Origin: Lunularia cruciata
Taxonomy: Eukaryota; Streptophyta; Marchantiopsida; Lunulariales; Lunulariaceae
Assembly: GCA_948567375.1 (NCBI GenBank)
Contig: OX419757.1
Span: forward strand, 64,356,001 to 64,420,000
Direction: 5' to 3'
DNA length: 64,000 nucleotides
Below the pieces are notes generated by a model, which ran no database searches, was not told where the DNA came from, and was given only the letters and a program-made list of their open reading frames with translations. The position numbers were made by a program, and so were the translations under genes. Positions 47,039 through 60,883 of this stretch are shown here, in pieces. Numbering within the stretch: position 1 is the stretch's first letter; each line of letters starts with the position of its first letter.

Positions 47039-47753
47039 CAATACCATATAGAGATTTGAATGTGCCTCCAAGCAATTAAGGAAGTGGCACTTATTTCTCT
47101 TACACTCAAGAAGACCGTTTGCATTTGGTTAGTAGTTTTGCATGTGGGAGAATGATTAGTGTGGAATATTTTATATGTAGGAAGGTGACATCTAGCCAAG
47201 GATAGAGCTAGTATAAGGAGTGATAACTTGCTATCCATCAAGGCTCTTGCTTGTGTAGAGGACAAATGCTCAATTGCTCCTCACCCACCAAAGGACTAAC
47301 AAGTGACCAAGGAAATGGAGTATGAATTCAAGTGCTCATCAACTTATTTCATGTTTTAGAGAGCCCTCATGCATTTGAAATTGCTGAAGTAGAATTCCCT
47401 TGTCATCTTGTAGAAATTCAAAGCACTCAACTTTTAGATTTGATTAGCATTTGGAATGATACTTTGCACTCATAGTAGTTCAAGCCTTAGCACTCTACCT
47501 TCTTTTTTCACATAAGAAGCATGTTATTCTATCCAAAATCCCAAGAAGGTATCCAAGGCCATCCTTTGGGCACCTACAATAAAATTTGTGCTACCATTGC
47601 ATGATCAATGTTATCTAGAGAAAAAATTTGGGGTTCTTGATCTAAAATTGAGAGTTGAGTGACTTGCTCTCATATGGGATGAAAAACAAGGAAGAAAAGA
47701 CAACAAGAAGGTTGAGAGGAAAATCTTACAATTGGATAGAGGAACATTGGTAA
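47039..47753. other. Intergenic stretch, no feature seen
   Basis: Unremarkable DNA between the Gyp-C LTR and a decayed reading frame. No domain-bearing open frame or repeat was identified. Confidence 0.5.
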
Positions 47754-49610
47754 ATGGTACTTGGCCCGGACATAAGAGTGGCAAGAGCTATGACCCCTAA
47801 TACCAAATTCAATGATAGAGAATTAATAAAGGAAATCAAAGTTTCATTCAAATTGGAGAGATCAAAGAATAATGGATGGAAGGTGGCCAATTGCAAAGAG
47901 CCAATCAGGAGGGCATTTGTGGAGGAAATCATGAAATTATTTAAAAGTAAGTAAACCAATTATCTAACCAATAATAAGGTAGTATTCTTCAACTACATGT
48001 ACCAAGGAGGAGCAATGAACTAGGCACAAATGTTTTATTGGCAAGCAAGAGCATTACACTCAGATTTTGAGGAAGTAAAAGGTTTTGCATACCTTACCCC
48101 ATTTTCCATTCATTTCTACATGGGGACAAATTTACTAATAAAGGAGGAGATTCTCATTCCATTTCTACCTTATATGATATTTCAAGAACTAGCCCAAAGG
48201 AAAAATGCTCATCAAGGAGTATCAAGAAGTAGACACTGCATTTGCAATATCTAGAAATTTCATTCTAGTGGAAAAGGATATCATTGCTCCAAAGAAGCAG
48301 CCAAAATCTGCAAAGAAGTTGCAATTGACCACAAAAATATTAGAAGTGTCCTTGTTAGAAGGAGAAGAGGAGGATATTGAGAAAGAGGACAAAGAAGATG
48401 AGAAAGAAGAATAAGGATCCTTTGCATTGTAGGCATCCACATTGGAGGCAAGAGGAGATGAGGAACAATGGGAAGATGCATAGTCTGATCCTAATTTGGA
48501 TGTTGACAAACTGGAAGAGAACCGTGCAAAAAATAAGAAGAGGAGATGCAAGAAGATACTACACTTAAAGAGAGCATACTCCTCAAACCTATTCAAGAGA
48601 TGGAAGACCAAGAAGAGGAGCAAGACCAGGCTGAGTACTCATAGGACAAAGAACTTTTGCCCAAAGTGCAACATGATCCTAAAATCCTACAACTAGAAGA
48701 AGATCAAATCACAAACCATGCCAAAGACAAAAAGAGATGGATATAGAAGTTGATGTTGTAGATCCTACACCAATATTATAGACCAAGTTTGGATAAAGCT
48801 CAATTCCCTCAACACCAAGTCCTATGAAGGAGTGCATCCACTTTTTCATTCACTCAATAGGAGTGGCACTTCACCTAATGGAGATTTTACTACCTCCAAT
48901 ACCAAGCTAAGTGGCTTATATCATGCTTGTATGTAACATGCACAAGGAGGAACACATCAAGGAAGAAGTGACCAAGGTGAGAGACCTACACAAAGAAGAG
49001 GCCAAAAAGGGAAATGTCTTGGTGCAATAGAGCTAGAGTGCCTTCACAAAATTATACCATACTCACACGAACGAAGTAAACCAAAAATTGCAAGGAGAGC
49101 TGAGAGTAGTCTGGTTGGAGCACAAGCAGAGGAAGTTAGGCTATAAGGGCCAATTGTGCAACAAGGATGAGAAGTTTCCAGGCACTCTAAATGAACTAAA
49201 GAGCACTAAAGTCAAGATTGTGACCTTAGATATGCATATGCATGAATATCAAAAGGAAGTGGCACTTTAACCACATGACCAAGGAGTTGGAGAAAGAGAT
49301 AGCAAAACAAGTAGAAAGTACCCAAATCTAGGAGGCACTACAAGTGGAGTGGAATACTTGGACCCAATAATTGGAAGGAGAAAATCTTAAAACCTTTCAA
49401 TAGTTGGAGGAAGCCAAGAATTTCTTTATGGAGTGGCTATAAGATGAAGTGCAATGTTGAGCACTTAAGGAAAAATTACATGAACTTAAGTTGCAAGTAC
49501 AAATATTGGAGGACCTGGCCTCCAAAGAAGAGAGGATGGATCACTTGTCAATTTGATTAAAGGAGCACTAAAAATGCAAGTTTATAGAAGTCTACATGAC
49601 ATACTATTAG
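47754..49610 (+). pseudogene. Decayed coiled-coil-rich reading frame, unknown family
   Basis: A chain of plus-strand open pieces reads as one decayed protein. 47754-47951 contains IRRAFVEEIMKLF. 48030-48254 contains FAYLTPFSIHFYMGTNLL. 48205-48414 ends in a Glu/Asp/Lys-rich run, and 48496-48696 is Lys/Arg-rich. 49088-49270 contains WLEHKQRKLGYKGQL and looks coiled-coil. Stops between pieces are often TAG, as in the adjacent Gyp-C element. No known domain was recognised. It could be an accessory region of an LTR element or a degenerate host gene family member. Confidence 0.4.
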
Positions 49611-49613
49611 AAA

Positions 49614-50282
49614 TTGTTGGTATAAAGCACATATAGACCATATCTTTAGGATTTAAAATGTAAAAGGTAGTTATTCTCAATCTATTCCTAGACTTGAGTA
49701 TACTTCACCTCACCAAAGAAGAGAAGTTATGTGAAGCGAACTAAATCCTTCTTGGATGTAGATGTTACTCTTAGTAGTATGCACTCAAAATTGTACTTAC
49801 TTTAGGAAGAGTGCACTTGGAATTGTAAGTAGTTCAAGGCAAATGAATTTGAAGTTGTACAAAACTTTGTTGTTAAGTAGGCATTTAAAATTGCACATAT
49901 CTTAGGAAGAGTACCACTTTGGAATTGTAGGTCCATATGGAGTAATTTAAAATTATCTTTAGGGAAGACCTGACACCTTTCCTAACATATATAAGGAGCC
50001 TAATCAACCTACATGTGATTTAGATAAGATAGATGTTGAATCTTAAGTGTGTGATGTAGGTTGTAATATAATATTCTTAGGTAATCCCCTTTGGCTCTTG
50101 ATTCCTTTGGGGAAAAGTTGAGAAGTAATGTAAGGTTTAGGGCCAAAGGCACTTGTGTTCATCTCCATACTTTTGAATTGAATAAAGAGGACCTGGAGTT
50201 CTTTTCAAGCTAAGTCTTTCCATTCTATATGTTGTTGAATGTTTGTGTCAAGTAAAGGTGAGGAATTTCATAGTAAGGTCAC
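49614..50282 (+). repeat. Possible LTR of an unclassified retroelement
   Basis: The candidate starts TGTTGGTATAAAGC and ends AGGTCACA. It has a TATA box (CATATATAAGG, near 49985) and a GAATAAAGAG polyadenylation-like signal near 50180. It is followed by GGTTGGATATAGAGC, a loose match to the iMet primer site. No partner LTR is in the window, so this is tentative. The following 50283-50802 has no recognisable coding content. Confidence 0.3.
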
Positions 50283-50802
50283 AAGTGGTTGGATATAGAG
50301 CAATGTACTTGCACTTGATCAATATGTGTGATTTTTGAGAGACCCAAAGAAGTGAACCTATACAACTTTTTATCTATATCCTCAAGAGAGTGAATTATTT
50401 TTACAATTTTTACTATTAGTACATTGACATCGGATTATCACAATATCAAACTCCTATTTACTTGACCAAGTTAGGTGACCTTTGGTAATGGAAGTATGTC
50501 AAGTTGTGTAGATTTGACTTGACCTCAAATTCTAAATTTTTTAATTAGGAAAAGATCTTATATTCCTAGGTTATATGCTTTAGAGCTTCCCCAAAGGAGA
50601 CATGTGAGACCAAAACCCCATATGATAGCACATTGACCAAGGATTCCTTACCTAAGGTTCTTAAGGAAAAGTAGGGATTTTACCAAGTTACCAAGGTACT
50701 TATTGTAGTAATTTTGGTGAGTATATAAGAGAGATGGAAAGAGTTGAAAGAATTCATTGTTTATTTAGCTTTATTCATGGAGTGAGTGAGTAGAATGAGG
50801 CC

Positions 50803-51164
50803 AATTTTTGAGGCCTAATTCATCCGTTTAGGCCTCTGAAATTGCCTTCAAAGATTTCAGGCATATTTTGGTTCTTACTCTATTAGTAGAAGTCCCCTTT
50901 TGGTGATACCTCTTTCTGATCTGTTTAGTCCATCATGTGTAACATCCTTCCAGATGTTACCAAACCAATTCTCACCTTTAAATCATATGTCTAGCTATTG
51001 GTTCTAAGGTTTTCAAGTCTATTTTGGTTTCTGCTCTATTAGTAGAAGTACTCTTTTGGTGATACTTCTATCTGATCTAATTTGATCATCATGTATAACA
51101 TCATTCTAGATGTTACCAAACGAAATTTCACATCTAGATCATATGGCTAACTTGTGGTATTACA
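50803..51164 (-). repeat. Truncated Chr-D LTR
   Basis: It matches the right half of the Chr-D LTRs (AATTTTTGAGGCCTAATTCA to GGTATTACA), including both 145-bp tandem units. The left half is missing. Confidence 0.88.
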
Positions 51165-54100
51165 GATTCACCATGTTCCTTTCTTTCCAAGAATATGAAG
51201 TCATGTGCTACCATGAGTTTTCAAAGTATAATAAGTAATAAATAATAATTTTAACAACTAAAGATTTTTTATCAACCATCTGAATTATTTCTGTAATGGT
51301 TTAATGTACTTATTGATTTCAAAATTATGTGAAATATGTGTTTATTATAATCTAAAACTTAAATTATATCTAAGTTCCAAAGCAAACCAAATTATGTTAC
51401 ATCAATCTCAAGTTGCAAGATTCTATTTACAATGATGAGGCAATATTTATGAGAAAAATCATCATTTGAGTCAACAAGAGTACCAACTTTGTAGTAAAAT
51501 ATAAAGCTAAGACTTAGATTAAATGAGGTAAAATTGCATTAAGACATCAAAAGTCAGTAATTTTTAATAAAATAACAAGGTTATGATTTGAGAAACCACA
51601 ATAAATATAATGAAACGAATCACTTCAAAGCAATTTCTACAATCAAGGTTCTTGAGATTAGTAATCTTTTGATAAAACACTATCATTCTTTCCTAAAAAT
51701 ATCAACATCTTCTTTTAAGGCTAAACTCTAGTAAAAATAATTTGTAGATAAGTAATTGATTTATCAAATCATGGCACACTTGTGGACAATAATTGTGCAT
51801 TCCAAAGACCTAACCTATTGAAATTGTCCTATCTTTTTTATTTGCTCCATATTTGATGATTAAATTAACAAATCTTGTTCAACCCAAGGTAATGCATTTT
51901 ATCTTACTCTTATCTTAATTGGAAAATAAGTGTAGTTATTGCTCTTTCTAACATAAGATCTCAAAATCCTCCATAATAAATGATCATGGTTTAAGCAAGG
52001 TTAACACAAGGATAGAGGAAATCTACCCATAAAGTTAAAACATTGTAAGATACATTATTAGATTCCAAGTAACACTTTAAGTGAGTAGTGAGATAAAATG
52101 TTAAATGAAACCAATAAGAGACAAGGGATATTTGAATATGGAAAGAGGATTAATTTCACATGTTTGGTCATGTCATCTATTAGTATAGTATTAAAAATAT
52201 TGAAATAATGAAACTTGTTCTAAACTTTCTAAATATCTTTAATGAAAATTGCTCTCCTTGAGCAATTCTATCTTAGTCTATAATTGGAAGCAATTGAAAT
52301 GGTACAATAACTATGGTCCCAAAAAAATTCAAATTATAAATATTTAGAAATTAAAAAAAATTGGTATTGTGCTTGGACTTCAACCTTCATTTTGTTGGGT
52401 AAAATAGCAACAATAGCAAATAGCATTTTATTGGGTACAATAGCAAATTTCTTGAAGAAAAATCTCAAAAAATCATTACAAATGACTACCTTATGAATAG
52501 AAAATTGTCAATAGTACTCTTAATGAGTAGATAATGTGATCATGTATTATAGCTTGATCTCATTAAAAGTATAGAGAGCACTATTAGTTTACATGGAGTC
52601 AAATAAATCAAAATGACAGAAGTTTTTACTTATTTTGATGACTCTAAATGGGAAAGAGTGTAGTGGTTAAGCTATCTTCTTGTTGTAGATCTGCACAATC
52701 TCCTATAATTAAGTCTTGTAGCTTGAGAAAAAATTCAAATAAAAATGTTCAATTCTCATTAAATGATATGATCTTCTTTAGCACATGTTATATCTATAAT
52801 AGCACTTTCAATGTCATCTTTTAGATTTGTGAGTTGATGTTTGTAATTGCAACTTTGACCCTGCAACCACTTCTATCATATTGCTAAACTACGATTGCAC
52901 TAATTGTAATTATAAATTGTTCAATATTGGTGGATGAAATATTCTTCACAATTAAGGGTTGAGAACCAAAACCAAGAGAAGTGGTCATTTGGGAGGAGTG
53001 GAAACATAAGAGAATGAAGAGTAGTTAAAAAAGCTTCAATAATAAAATTTCATGTGAAAATGGGTGCAAAGAAGTAGCCAAGGTAGAAACATCTCCTTAA
53101 GATTATTGATTTGATGATGTATTAGGAACTTTTTCTTCAATTGGATCTATTATAATAGATACATTCAAATATTCACAAGTGGAAGGCAAAAAAATTCAAA
53201 TGTTTTCCAAAGATTTTCTTCCCAAGCATCTTATTTTCCCTTATCTAGAGATGTATTAGTTTTTGAATGCATGATTTACAAGGAACTATTTGATAAGTAA
53301 AAAAGCACAAAACATTGGAGCAATATGCACATTTCTCATATGCCTTTCTTATCTTGCCTCTTGTAAAACATATACGATGCTTGAATATGAAATTTTTGTG
53401 TTGTAATAGACATTTCCTTGAATTCATCGTAAGTCAAGTGAATAAAATTCATATTATGAATAGGTTTAATTATCTAAATGGTTGTTGATCTGAGCAGAAA
53501 TTGAAGAGTTCCTACCTCAACCACAAGTGGGGTACTAGAAATATATGCTCCTTTAATGCAATTTTGGGTATATTTGTTACATTGGACAAAAGAGGTTTTT
53601 GCTTCTATTGATGTGGAGATGTACAAAAGAAGGGCTCTTTTGTCATAGCTGCTTGATTTCATAATTGCTTTTGTAAAGTATGAGACAAGTATGAGAAGAA
53701 GTGTATGGTGTTTAAAAAGTTGAAAATCATAGTTCAGAATAGGTATAAAGGGAACAGCTTAAAAACATTAAAAAAATGATACATACTATAATTCTTTAAA
53801 TTCAATATCATGTGCTCAAAAGAATTTAAAGCTTACCTTTTTGAAGTTAAGAAGCAGAGGTTCCAAAAACACTAAATAATTTTGTAAAGAATTATAATTT
53901 TGGGAGAAATGCAATATTATGTTAAAGAACATGAAAATAAGAATTTAACACACAATCATATCATATATATCCCATACCATATCTCAAGAATTTTCCTTTT
54001 TTCTCATACTCTCCTTTTCTCTCTTGCTTACTTCTTTTTGCTTGCAAATGAAGAATTAAGGTAGTTATTGCTTGCTTTCTTAGCAAAGTTTTCTTCATAG

Positions 54101-57100
54101 AGAAGCAAAACTCATACTTGAGAAGAGATGAACCACAACTAACTATGATTCCAAAACCAAAAAGGTTCATTGATAAAGTTCATTGGTTCATTGGTTCATT
54201 GATAAAGAAAATTACAAATAAATTATATAAAGCTATCAATCACTTGGATTGTTTCTTTTTGAGAGTCTTTCAAACTAGAATCTCTTTTTTTAGTTCCTTT
54301 TTATGAGTATAATTTATATTTACATATACACAGATGCATAAGGCACAACATACTTCATAGAGTTCCAACTCCAAATCCAAAACATATAGCCATGTTTTGG
54401 ATTCATAAGTAAGGAAGCCATATGCACTATCAATTCTAGAATTGAGGAAACAAGAAAGAAGGCCACATGCATTACACGTTTCTAAGATGTAATTAAGAGT
54501 CTAGAATTGGAGTATCAAGTAAAGAGTCCACACCAATTCTTTAGTAAGAAAAAACTTCTTTCCATTTTTTGATCTCATACAACACATCAAAAACTTAGTG
54601 GAAGTTACATCCTTACAATCTCATCTTGAGATTTTATTCTTGATCAAATCTTCTTTGCTATAGTTTGGAAGCCTTCAAACCACAAAATATCAAAACATCA
54701 TGAATTTCAAATTATATTAAGTTAACTTGAAAATGTGATGGAATGATTAGAAGATGGATAATCAAGTCAAACATCATGAATTAGAAGCAAGTTGTACATA
54801 TGATGGAATGATTAGAAGGTGGATAATCAAGTCAAACTTATAAACTCAAGATTAAGTTAACTTGAAAATGTGAAGTTAACTAAGAAGAAATATAGAGAGT
54901 GCTTTGCTTGAGGAGATAGATCTTGCAGGCATATTGAATGATCTTGTTCTTGATTAACCTTGTTGTAATTGGTAAAGGCATTGGTCAAATATTTTACTAC
55001 CATTTAATCATTTAAGAATGCCTCTTCAATATCTATGGAAGGATTGGTATTAATTTACTCACTAATGTTCATGTCTTTCTTGATAAAATCTGTTTGAGTC
55101 TCTTCATCATTCCAAGGTTTGGAGCTCTTTTGATTATCCATAAAGTTAAAATTTTCCTTGGATAGTTGACTGGATTGATAATCCTATTGAATATAATCTA
55201 ATGCTTCATGTTAATTAGTAAGATCAATATCAACTAGTGATTGAGGTTCTGGCCTGTGCATTAGAGATGATGATCTTTGCACTTCAAGCAACTAGAAAGA
55301 CCTCATGAATTTGAAGTAACAATTTTGGCTTTGTTTATTTCCTTTGTGGAAGTTGGTGACAAAGTCATTGGTGGTGAATTTAACAATTTTATCAATGTCA
55401 TACAAGAAGATGGCTTATCTTTTGAGGAGTATAGCTATCCAATTAAAAAAAAATTTCAATATCAAAGTTCCATATATGTCTACCTCTTTGGGCATGGATG
55501 TATAAGTTCCAAATGCTGCTCACTCATTTCAAACCATTGAAACTTATAGATGACATTATAATAAAGCCATGAGCTAATATTTGATATCTCCATGTTGAGA
55601 TCTTTGATGGAGTTGTCAAAAATATTGGCATAGCATGCTAACTAACCAATTTTGAAGTGATTGTTAAAATCTATATTTTCTTGTTGTTTGTGCTCCTCCG
55701 TACTTTTTGTCTTATAATCTTAGATTTGCTAGATTAGCATCACTTTGTTCATAGATGATGTAGGAGAACACAAAAAATGTTGCTTCCACTATAAGTTGGT
55801 ATTGGCTTATTCTCCTTGTGATCATATTACAAAATATAAATATGGTACATCAATGTAGGTATAATCTATACAAGACTTACATTATTATCAAAATCATCTC
55901 CTTTTACAAGCTCCATATGAAGCTCACAAGGACCCCAATGTATCCTGGTCATAGCCAAGAAATCAATTTCCATATCTCTGGATGGCACCTATACAAGAAG
56001 GACAAATGAGAAGTTGTTTGCTTGAAGGACAAGAAAAATAATTTGCTTCTATACACAGTACATCATTTTTATCCAATCAGGTAGATTGAATAAGATCAAA
56101 ACTCACGATGGATACTGTATAACTATCTATAATTATGGAGATATGGTCAATGTTCCTTGAAGAGCTCAAGAGACATAGAGCAATAGAGTAATATTTGAGG
56201 ATTATTACTTGATAGATCATCTCCATCTTCCTTGTGAACACTTTTGTGACCTTTGCCTACTTCTTGTAGACCTAATCTCCTTCATTGATGGCTTGCATAG
56301 CCTAAAAGTGAGTTTTTGAATTTGAATTTGAATTTGAATATCATGATTTTTGATGAGCTACTTGTTGGTAATTGTTAGTATCCATTTCTTCTTGAAATGC
56401 TTCATTCTTTTATTGTAAATTTGGTCTTGTATATTAATTTTTTTGAAAACATCCACTCATCCTTCTTATTGTAGATGAATTGTGGAGTCTCTTTGTTGAT
56501 AAGCTTTTCAAAGAGTTGTATGATTTTAATCTAGTCTAATGTCTGCAAAGGCTTAAACCACAAGCAAATAGTAGACTTTATGTTCTTCTATATTGCTCTA
56601 CTTACCTCCTTGACCTTCTCCTTGTCGCTTTAATAATACAATATCTACACTTGGTTTTGTGTAACCTTACCATGCTCTTGGAGTATCTTTGCCATGAAAT
56701 TACACTTGGTAGATTTCTAGAGACTATTTTAATAAGCTAGTAGAGGTGTAGATAGTTTCCTTATTTTCCTTCAAGTTACTTCTTTGGAGCATAACCTTTA
56801 CAATTGTCTCAAATACCTATATATAAAAAAATAAAAATAATCAAAAGGAGGTAAATAACAAAAATCTATAATACCAATACTATAGTTTAAGTTAAAGAAG
56901 TTTTGTTTGTGCAAACCACTATTGTTATGCATATGACCAACACAGACTAGAACTAATATACAGCACCAAGTGAGAAGAAGAAGAGATCTGAACTTTACCT
57001 TGCATGCCAAACTATTAGCCTATCTTATCTTCTTGGGTAAATAAGGCAATGGTTTTCATATCATAATCCATTACAAGCAAGCTTGAGTGATATACTCGAT

Positions 57101-58426
57101 TAAAGACAAGGCAAAATTTGTATGACTGTTTCATAGATTATCCTTATGTGATATTGCAATAGCATCCATCAAGGGATGTTATTGATATATCCCATAAATA
57201 TCATAGAGAACTTATTTTTATTGATATCTATAATATGCTATAGGAATTTCCTAAACTTGTTCTATATCATTCACCTTTATGCTACTAATGAGTGGTCACT
57301 AGATATTACATAGGATAGGATCAAAAGATTTTTCATTGCATCCTCCACTCTCTCTTGGTATGGAGGAGGGTGGACTTCTTCATTGTTGCTGCTAGCCCAT
57401 AATTGTTAACGACAAGTACTTTGGTAATCTTGAAGGGTATCAAATTTACATTCTATGGACTAATGGACCTATTCTTTAGTATTTCCATCATAAATTTCAA
57501 TGTACTATGTTGAATGATATATACACCAAGTATTACGAGAGCAAAGATCATATTTAGTAAAAGAAACTTCCTTGGTAGCATGTGGTTAAATGGTGTTGTT
57601 GATCCACTCCTATTTATTTCAATCTTGATCAGAGAAGCACATGGATGCAAGTCCTATTCTTTGCTTTGTTGTTTATGATACTCAACATGGCCTTTAAGCT
57701 CCTTTTTTAATTCAAATTTGAAATTTGTAAGAGGCTTTTGATGCTTAGTCCTTGGTGCATTCTTCTTCATAATAGGTGATAATTTACCCAATAAGAAAGC
57801 TTCATGTTTGGACAATCTTGCTAATGTAGCTCCCCAATAGGTGCTTTGATGGATACAGTTTATGTTCCTTTTTCTTCTCTTTTCTTCACTCTTGCTCTTA
57901 GACTTTTGGCACTTCTAGAACATGAATAAAAACCATGGTTCTAAAATATATACCTATATTCTATTGTTCTCAATCTTTTCTTTATTTTCCTTTTCTAATT
58001 TGAGTCTCTTAGCTCTTTTAAGTACATTCTATATAACCCAATTGAACAATGTGGTTAAAGTTATACACACTCTTTCCTCTCTTATCCTTTCGCTTGTTCT
58101 CATTTCTCTCTCGTTGAGCATATTATTTGGACTCCAATTCTTCAATTTGGGTTTAAAGTTGACCTCCATCTTCATTTAATTTTTTCTCCTTTCTCAAGTT
58201 TTTTGCTCTTTTGAAAGGTAGTTTTGCCTTCTCTCTTTTCTCCTATTTTTAGGTTTTATACTCTTCATTATCTCAAACATCAACCATAATTATGAAATCC
58301 ATCTTTGTCTTGGTCTATATTTACATTCACATTTATCCTTCTCTGTGTTTGATATCAATTGAGTCCACATAACCCCATTCCAAGCAGAACCCCTTGTATC
58401 CAGCATATGAGCATACAAAGTAAAAC
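51165..58426. other. AT-rich intergenic DNA, no supported gene
   Basis: Over 7 kb of AT-rich sequence in which all open frames are short and lack recognisable domains; the longest plus-strand frames are near 55277-55540 and 57922-58179. Microsatellite-like TTTGAA repeats occur near 56318-56340. I see no tRNA or rRNA signature. Confidence 0.6.
54737..54840 (+). repeat. Spaced direct duplication
   Basis: TGATGGAATGATTAGAAG, then A/GTGGATAATCAAGTCAAAC, occurs twice, starting near 54737 and 54801. Flanking phrases AAGTTAACTTGAAAATGTGA also repeat (54718 and 54854). It is a local duplication of about 65 bp. Confidence 0.75.
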
Positions 58427-58478
58427 CTCCCAATAGTGACATACATCTGTATTGGCTATTAATGTCACTATTGAGAGG
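58427..58478. repeat. 52-bp inverted repeat at the transposon left end
   Basis: The left arm CCTCCCAATAGTGACAT and right arm ATGTCACTATTGAGAGG are complementary at 16 of 17 positions, around an 18-nt centre. The same motif recurs at the right end of the element, so it may be a terminal or subterminal transposase-binding repeat. Confidence 0.7.
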
Positions 58479-58499
58479 TTGTCACTAACTAGAGGAAAG

Positions 58500-58880
58500 T
58501 GTGCAGCCTCTTTCCCACATGAGTCTCGATGCTCTTGAATGTTCTAGAACTTGGGTGCCTGATCTACACATCTTCTTCCCACTCTCGCTACTTATCCGCA
58601 TGAGTCTTGAGCATTTTGGAACTTGGGTGTTATTTATCCGCTTGAGTCTAGAAAGTTCTTGAGCATTCTGGAACTTGGGTGCCCGGCCTACACACCTTTT
58701 TCCCACTTTGGCTATTTATCTGCATGAGTCTTAGAGTTCTTGAGCATTCTGGAGCTTGGGTGCCCAACCTACACACCATTTTCCCATTTTCACTATTTAT
58801 CTGTGTGATTCTCTACGTTCTTTAGCATTCAAGAACTTGGGTGCCCGACCCACACACATTTTTCCCACTCTTGTTATTCT
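58500..58880 (+). repeat. Imperfect tandem array, about 100-bp unit, four copies
   Basis: The unit combines GAGTCTNNNNNNTTCTTGAG, CATTCTGGAACTTGGGTGCC, CCTACACACC and TTTTTCCCACT, followed by TATTTATCTGCATG. Four degenerate copies lie between the transposon left end and its transposase. A further duplicated phrase (GGTGAATGGTGT) follows at 58899-58980. Confidence 0.75.
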
Positions 58881-59013
58881 TCCTTTGATTCCATGGTGAA
58901 TGGTGTAGAGGTTACTGTATTGCTGAATTTGAATTTGAATTTTACTTTTGATCACGCGGTGAATGGTGTTGGGGTTAATGTATTGCTAAATTCAAATTTG
59001 ATTATCTATAAGC

Positions 59014-60883
59014 ATGTTGGTTAAGGTCAAGAAGTGGAGGCATTTGAACGTGATGATGAAGTTAGAGGTTATCAATTTTCTCAATCAACCTGAGCCACCC
59101 ATGAACAAGCAGCATCACATTTTGTAGTGGCGCGTCTGACTGTGACCAAAATCTGGAAAGAGAGGGAACTCATTAAGCAAGTGGCATCTGATTCTCATCA
59201 AATTGGGTTGAAAAAAGTTTTGACATCAACTCAAGTGCAACTGCTTACCAATATGGTGCATCAATGGCATATGCGCATTGAGATTGATGCACCCATGCTG
59301 AATGTGACTGGTGAGGTGCTCAAGAATAAGGCTTTATTTTTCAAAGACAAGATCTTGGAGGACTTCACCGAATGTTTGAAACCATCAGACGCAATTGCTC
59401 TGCAGGTATTTGTTGCCTCAAACGGATGGCTCGAGAAGTATTTGAATTGTGTCTCAACAATTAGCAAGAAGAAGTGTGAAGAACACAACAGCCTCAATCC
59501 AATACAGGTTGAGAAGCATTTGCATGAAATTCATGAAATGCTGAATGATGTCCCTATTGAATGCATTATCAACATTGATGAGTTAGCTCTACAACATCAC
59601 ACCACATCATCAAGATCATTCTGCATAGTCAATATGGATGGTCGTGGTGTCAAGTGCAACAAAGAACAAATCACAACGACTCTCAGAGTTAGCGCTTCAA
59701 GTGAGAAGTTTTGCATTCAAGTTATCACAAAGAGCGCATGTCCACGTGCTTTGAAGAAAATTCCAGATATAAGTAAGGCGTTTGGTATTATCTACAACCA
59801 CCAAGCCAAAGCCTGGCAAGACACGTCCTCATATATGCGCTTGTTGCACACATGCAACAAAATTGCCAAGCAATGCAACATCATCTTCTATATCCTCCAG
59901 GATAACTGTTCATCACATGTTTGTGTGGCTAAATTTTTTGATCCAACGGGCTCACAAGAAAGGCTCTTCAAGTATCAGAACCTATACATCATTTCTTCCC
60001 ACCCAATGCTACTAGCGATTGTCAAACTCTTGATCAAGGTGTCATTTGCTCTTTCAAAGCACACTTTTGTTGTGCCCAACTGAACCATCTTCTTTTTGAG
60101 TATGAAATTTGGCAAACTAGTGAACGTGCACCTGCTTCTCAATTTTTGTTCAACAACCACACGCACTTGCACAACGTGCTTAGTTGGGTCAAATCAGCAT
60201 CAGACGATATCAAAGAGAACACTATTTGACGGTGTTTTGTCAAAGCAAATTGTCTTCCTGTTGTTACAAACGTCATTGCCAATCAGTATATTGATCACTC
60301 TGCACCTAGCTCCAATCAAGCTGTCTATGATTTAGTGATAATGCTGAGAGAAATTTGACTGGAGGAATCTTTCTCGGCATCATTGAGTCTTGATGACAAA
60401 ATTTTTGAACAGGTTGCTGAAGAACTCATTGAAATGGATGCGCTTGATGCTACTGGTGACGATGAGGTTGACGATGATAACATTGTCCAATCTGTTCTTG
60501 AACAACACAACCTAATGCAGAATTCTAGAAATATTGATGACGATGATGATGACGATGACGCTGAGGAGATCCCACCTTTGATAAGCGTTGAGCAAGCAAA
60601 TCAGGCCATCACTGATTTAATCAACTTTCTCTCTCTTGAATCATTGCTATCTCCAGAACTTCAAAGCAACCTGCTTTCCAACCTTCAAAAAGCTCATCAG
60701 CCGTTGATTCATCAAGATAAAGTTGAGAAAAATAGGTTGCTGAAACAATCCGCGCTATCAATGTATTTTACCTCTGGACCAACCAGAATAACCTTAGTCA
60801 ATGGAGAGACCTGTCGGTATTTGAAGTTTAATAAAGATACCACATTAATCTGTTGCCACATTCCCCCTTCACACAACCCATAA
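59014..60883 (+). pseudogene. Pogo/Tigger (CENP-B-like, DDE) transposase pseudogene
   Basis: The N-terminal piece at 59014 (VKKWRHLNVMMKLEVINFLN) resembles the first pogo/CENP-B helix-turn-helix. The frame then shifts, and the next helix-turn-helix (QAASHFVVARLTVTKIWK) leads into a 318-codon open stretch from 59127. The DDE domain shows the first Asp in NIDELAL (59577) and the second in LQDNCSSH (59901). Another frameshift near 59985 moves the third Asp (QTLDQGVICSFKA, 60032) into the neighbouring frame, which stops near 60227. A C-terminal tail with an acidic run and the ending SALSMYFTSG is open at 60383-60883. At least three disruptions rule out an active enzyme, although the catalytic residues survive. 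Confidence 0.8.

Noticed and set aside
48222-48623. 133-codon minus-strand ORF rich in Ser/Leu/Phe
   Set aside because: It is the antisense of the acidic, purine-rich segment of the plus-strand remnant and has low complexity with no domain.
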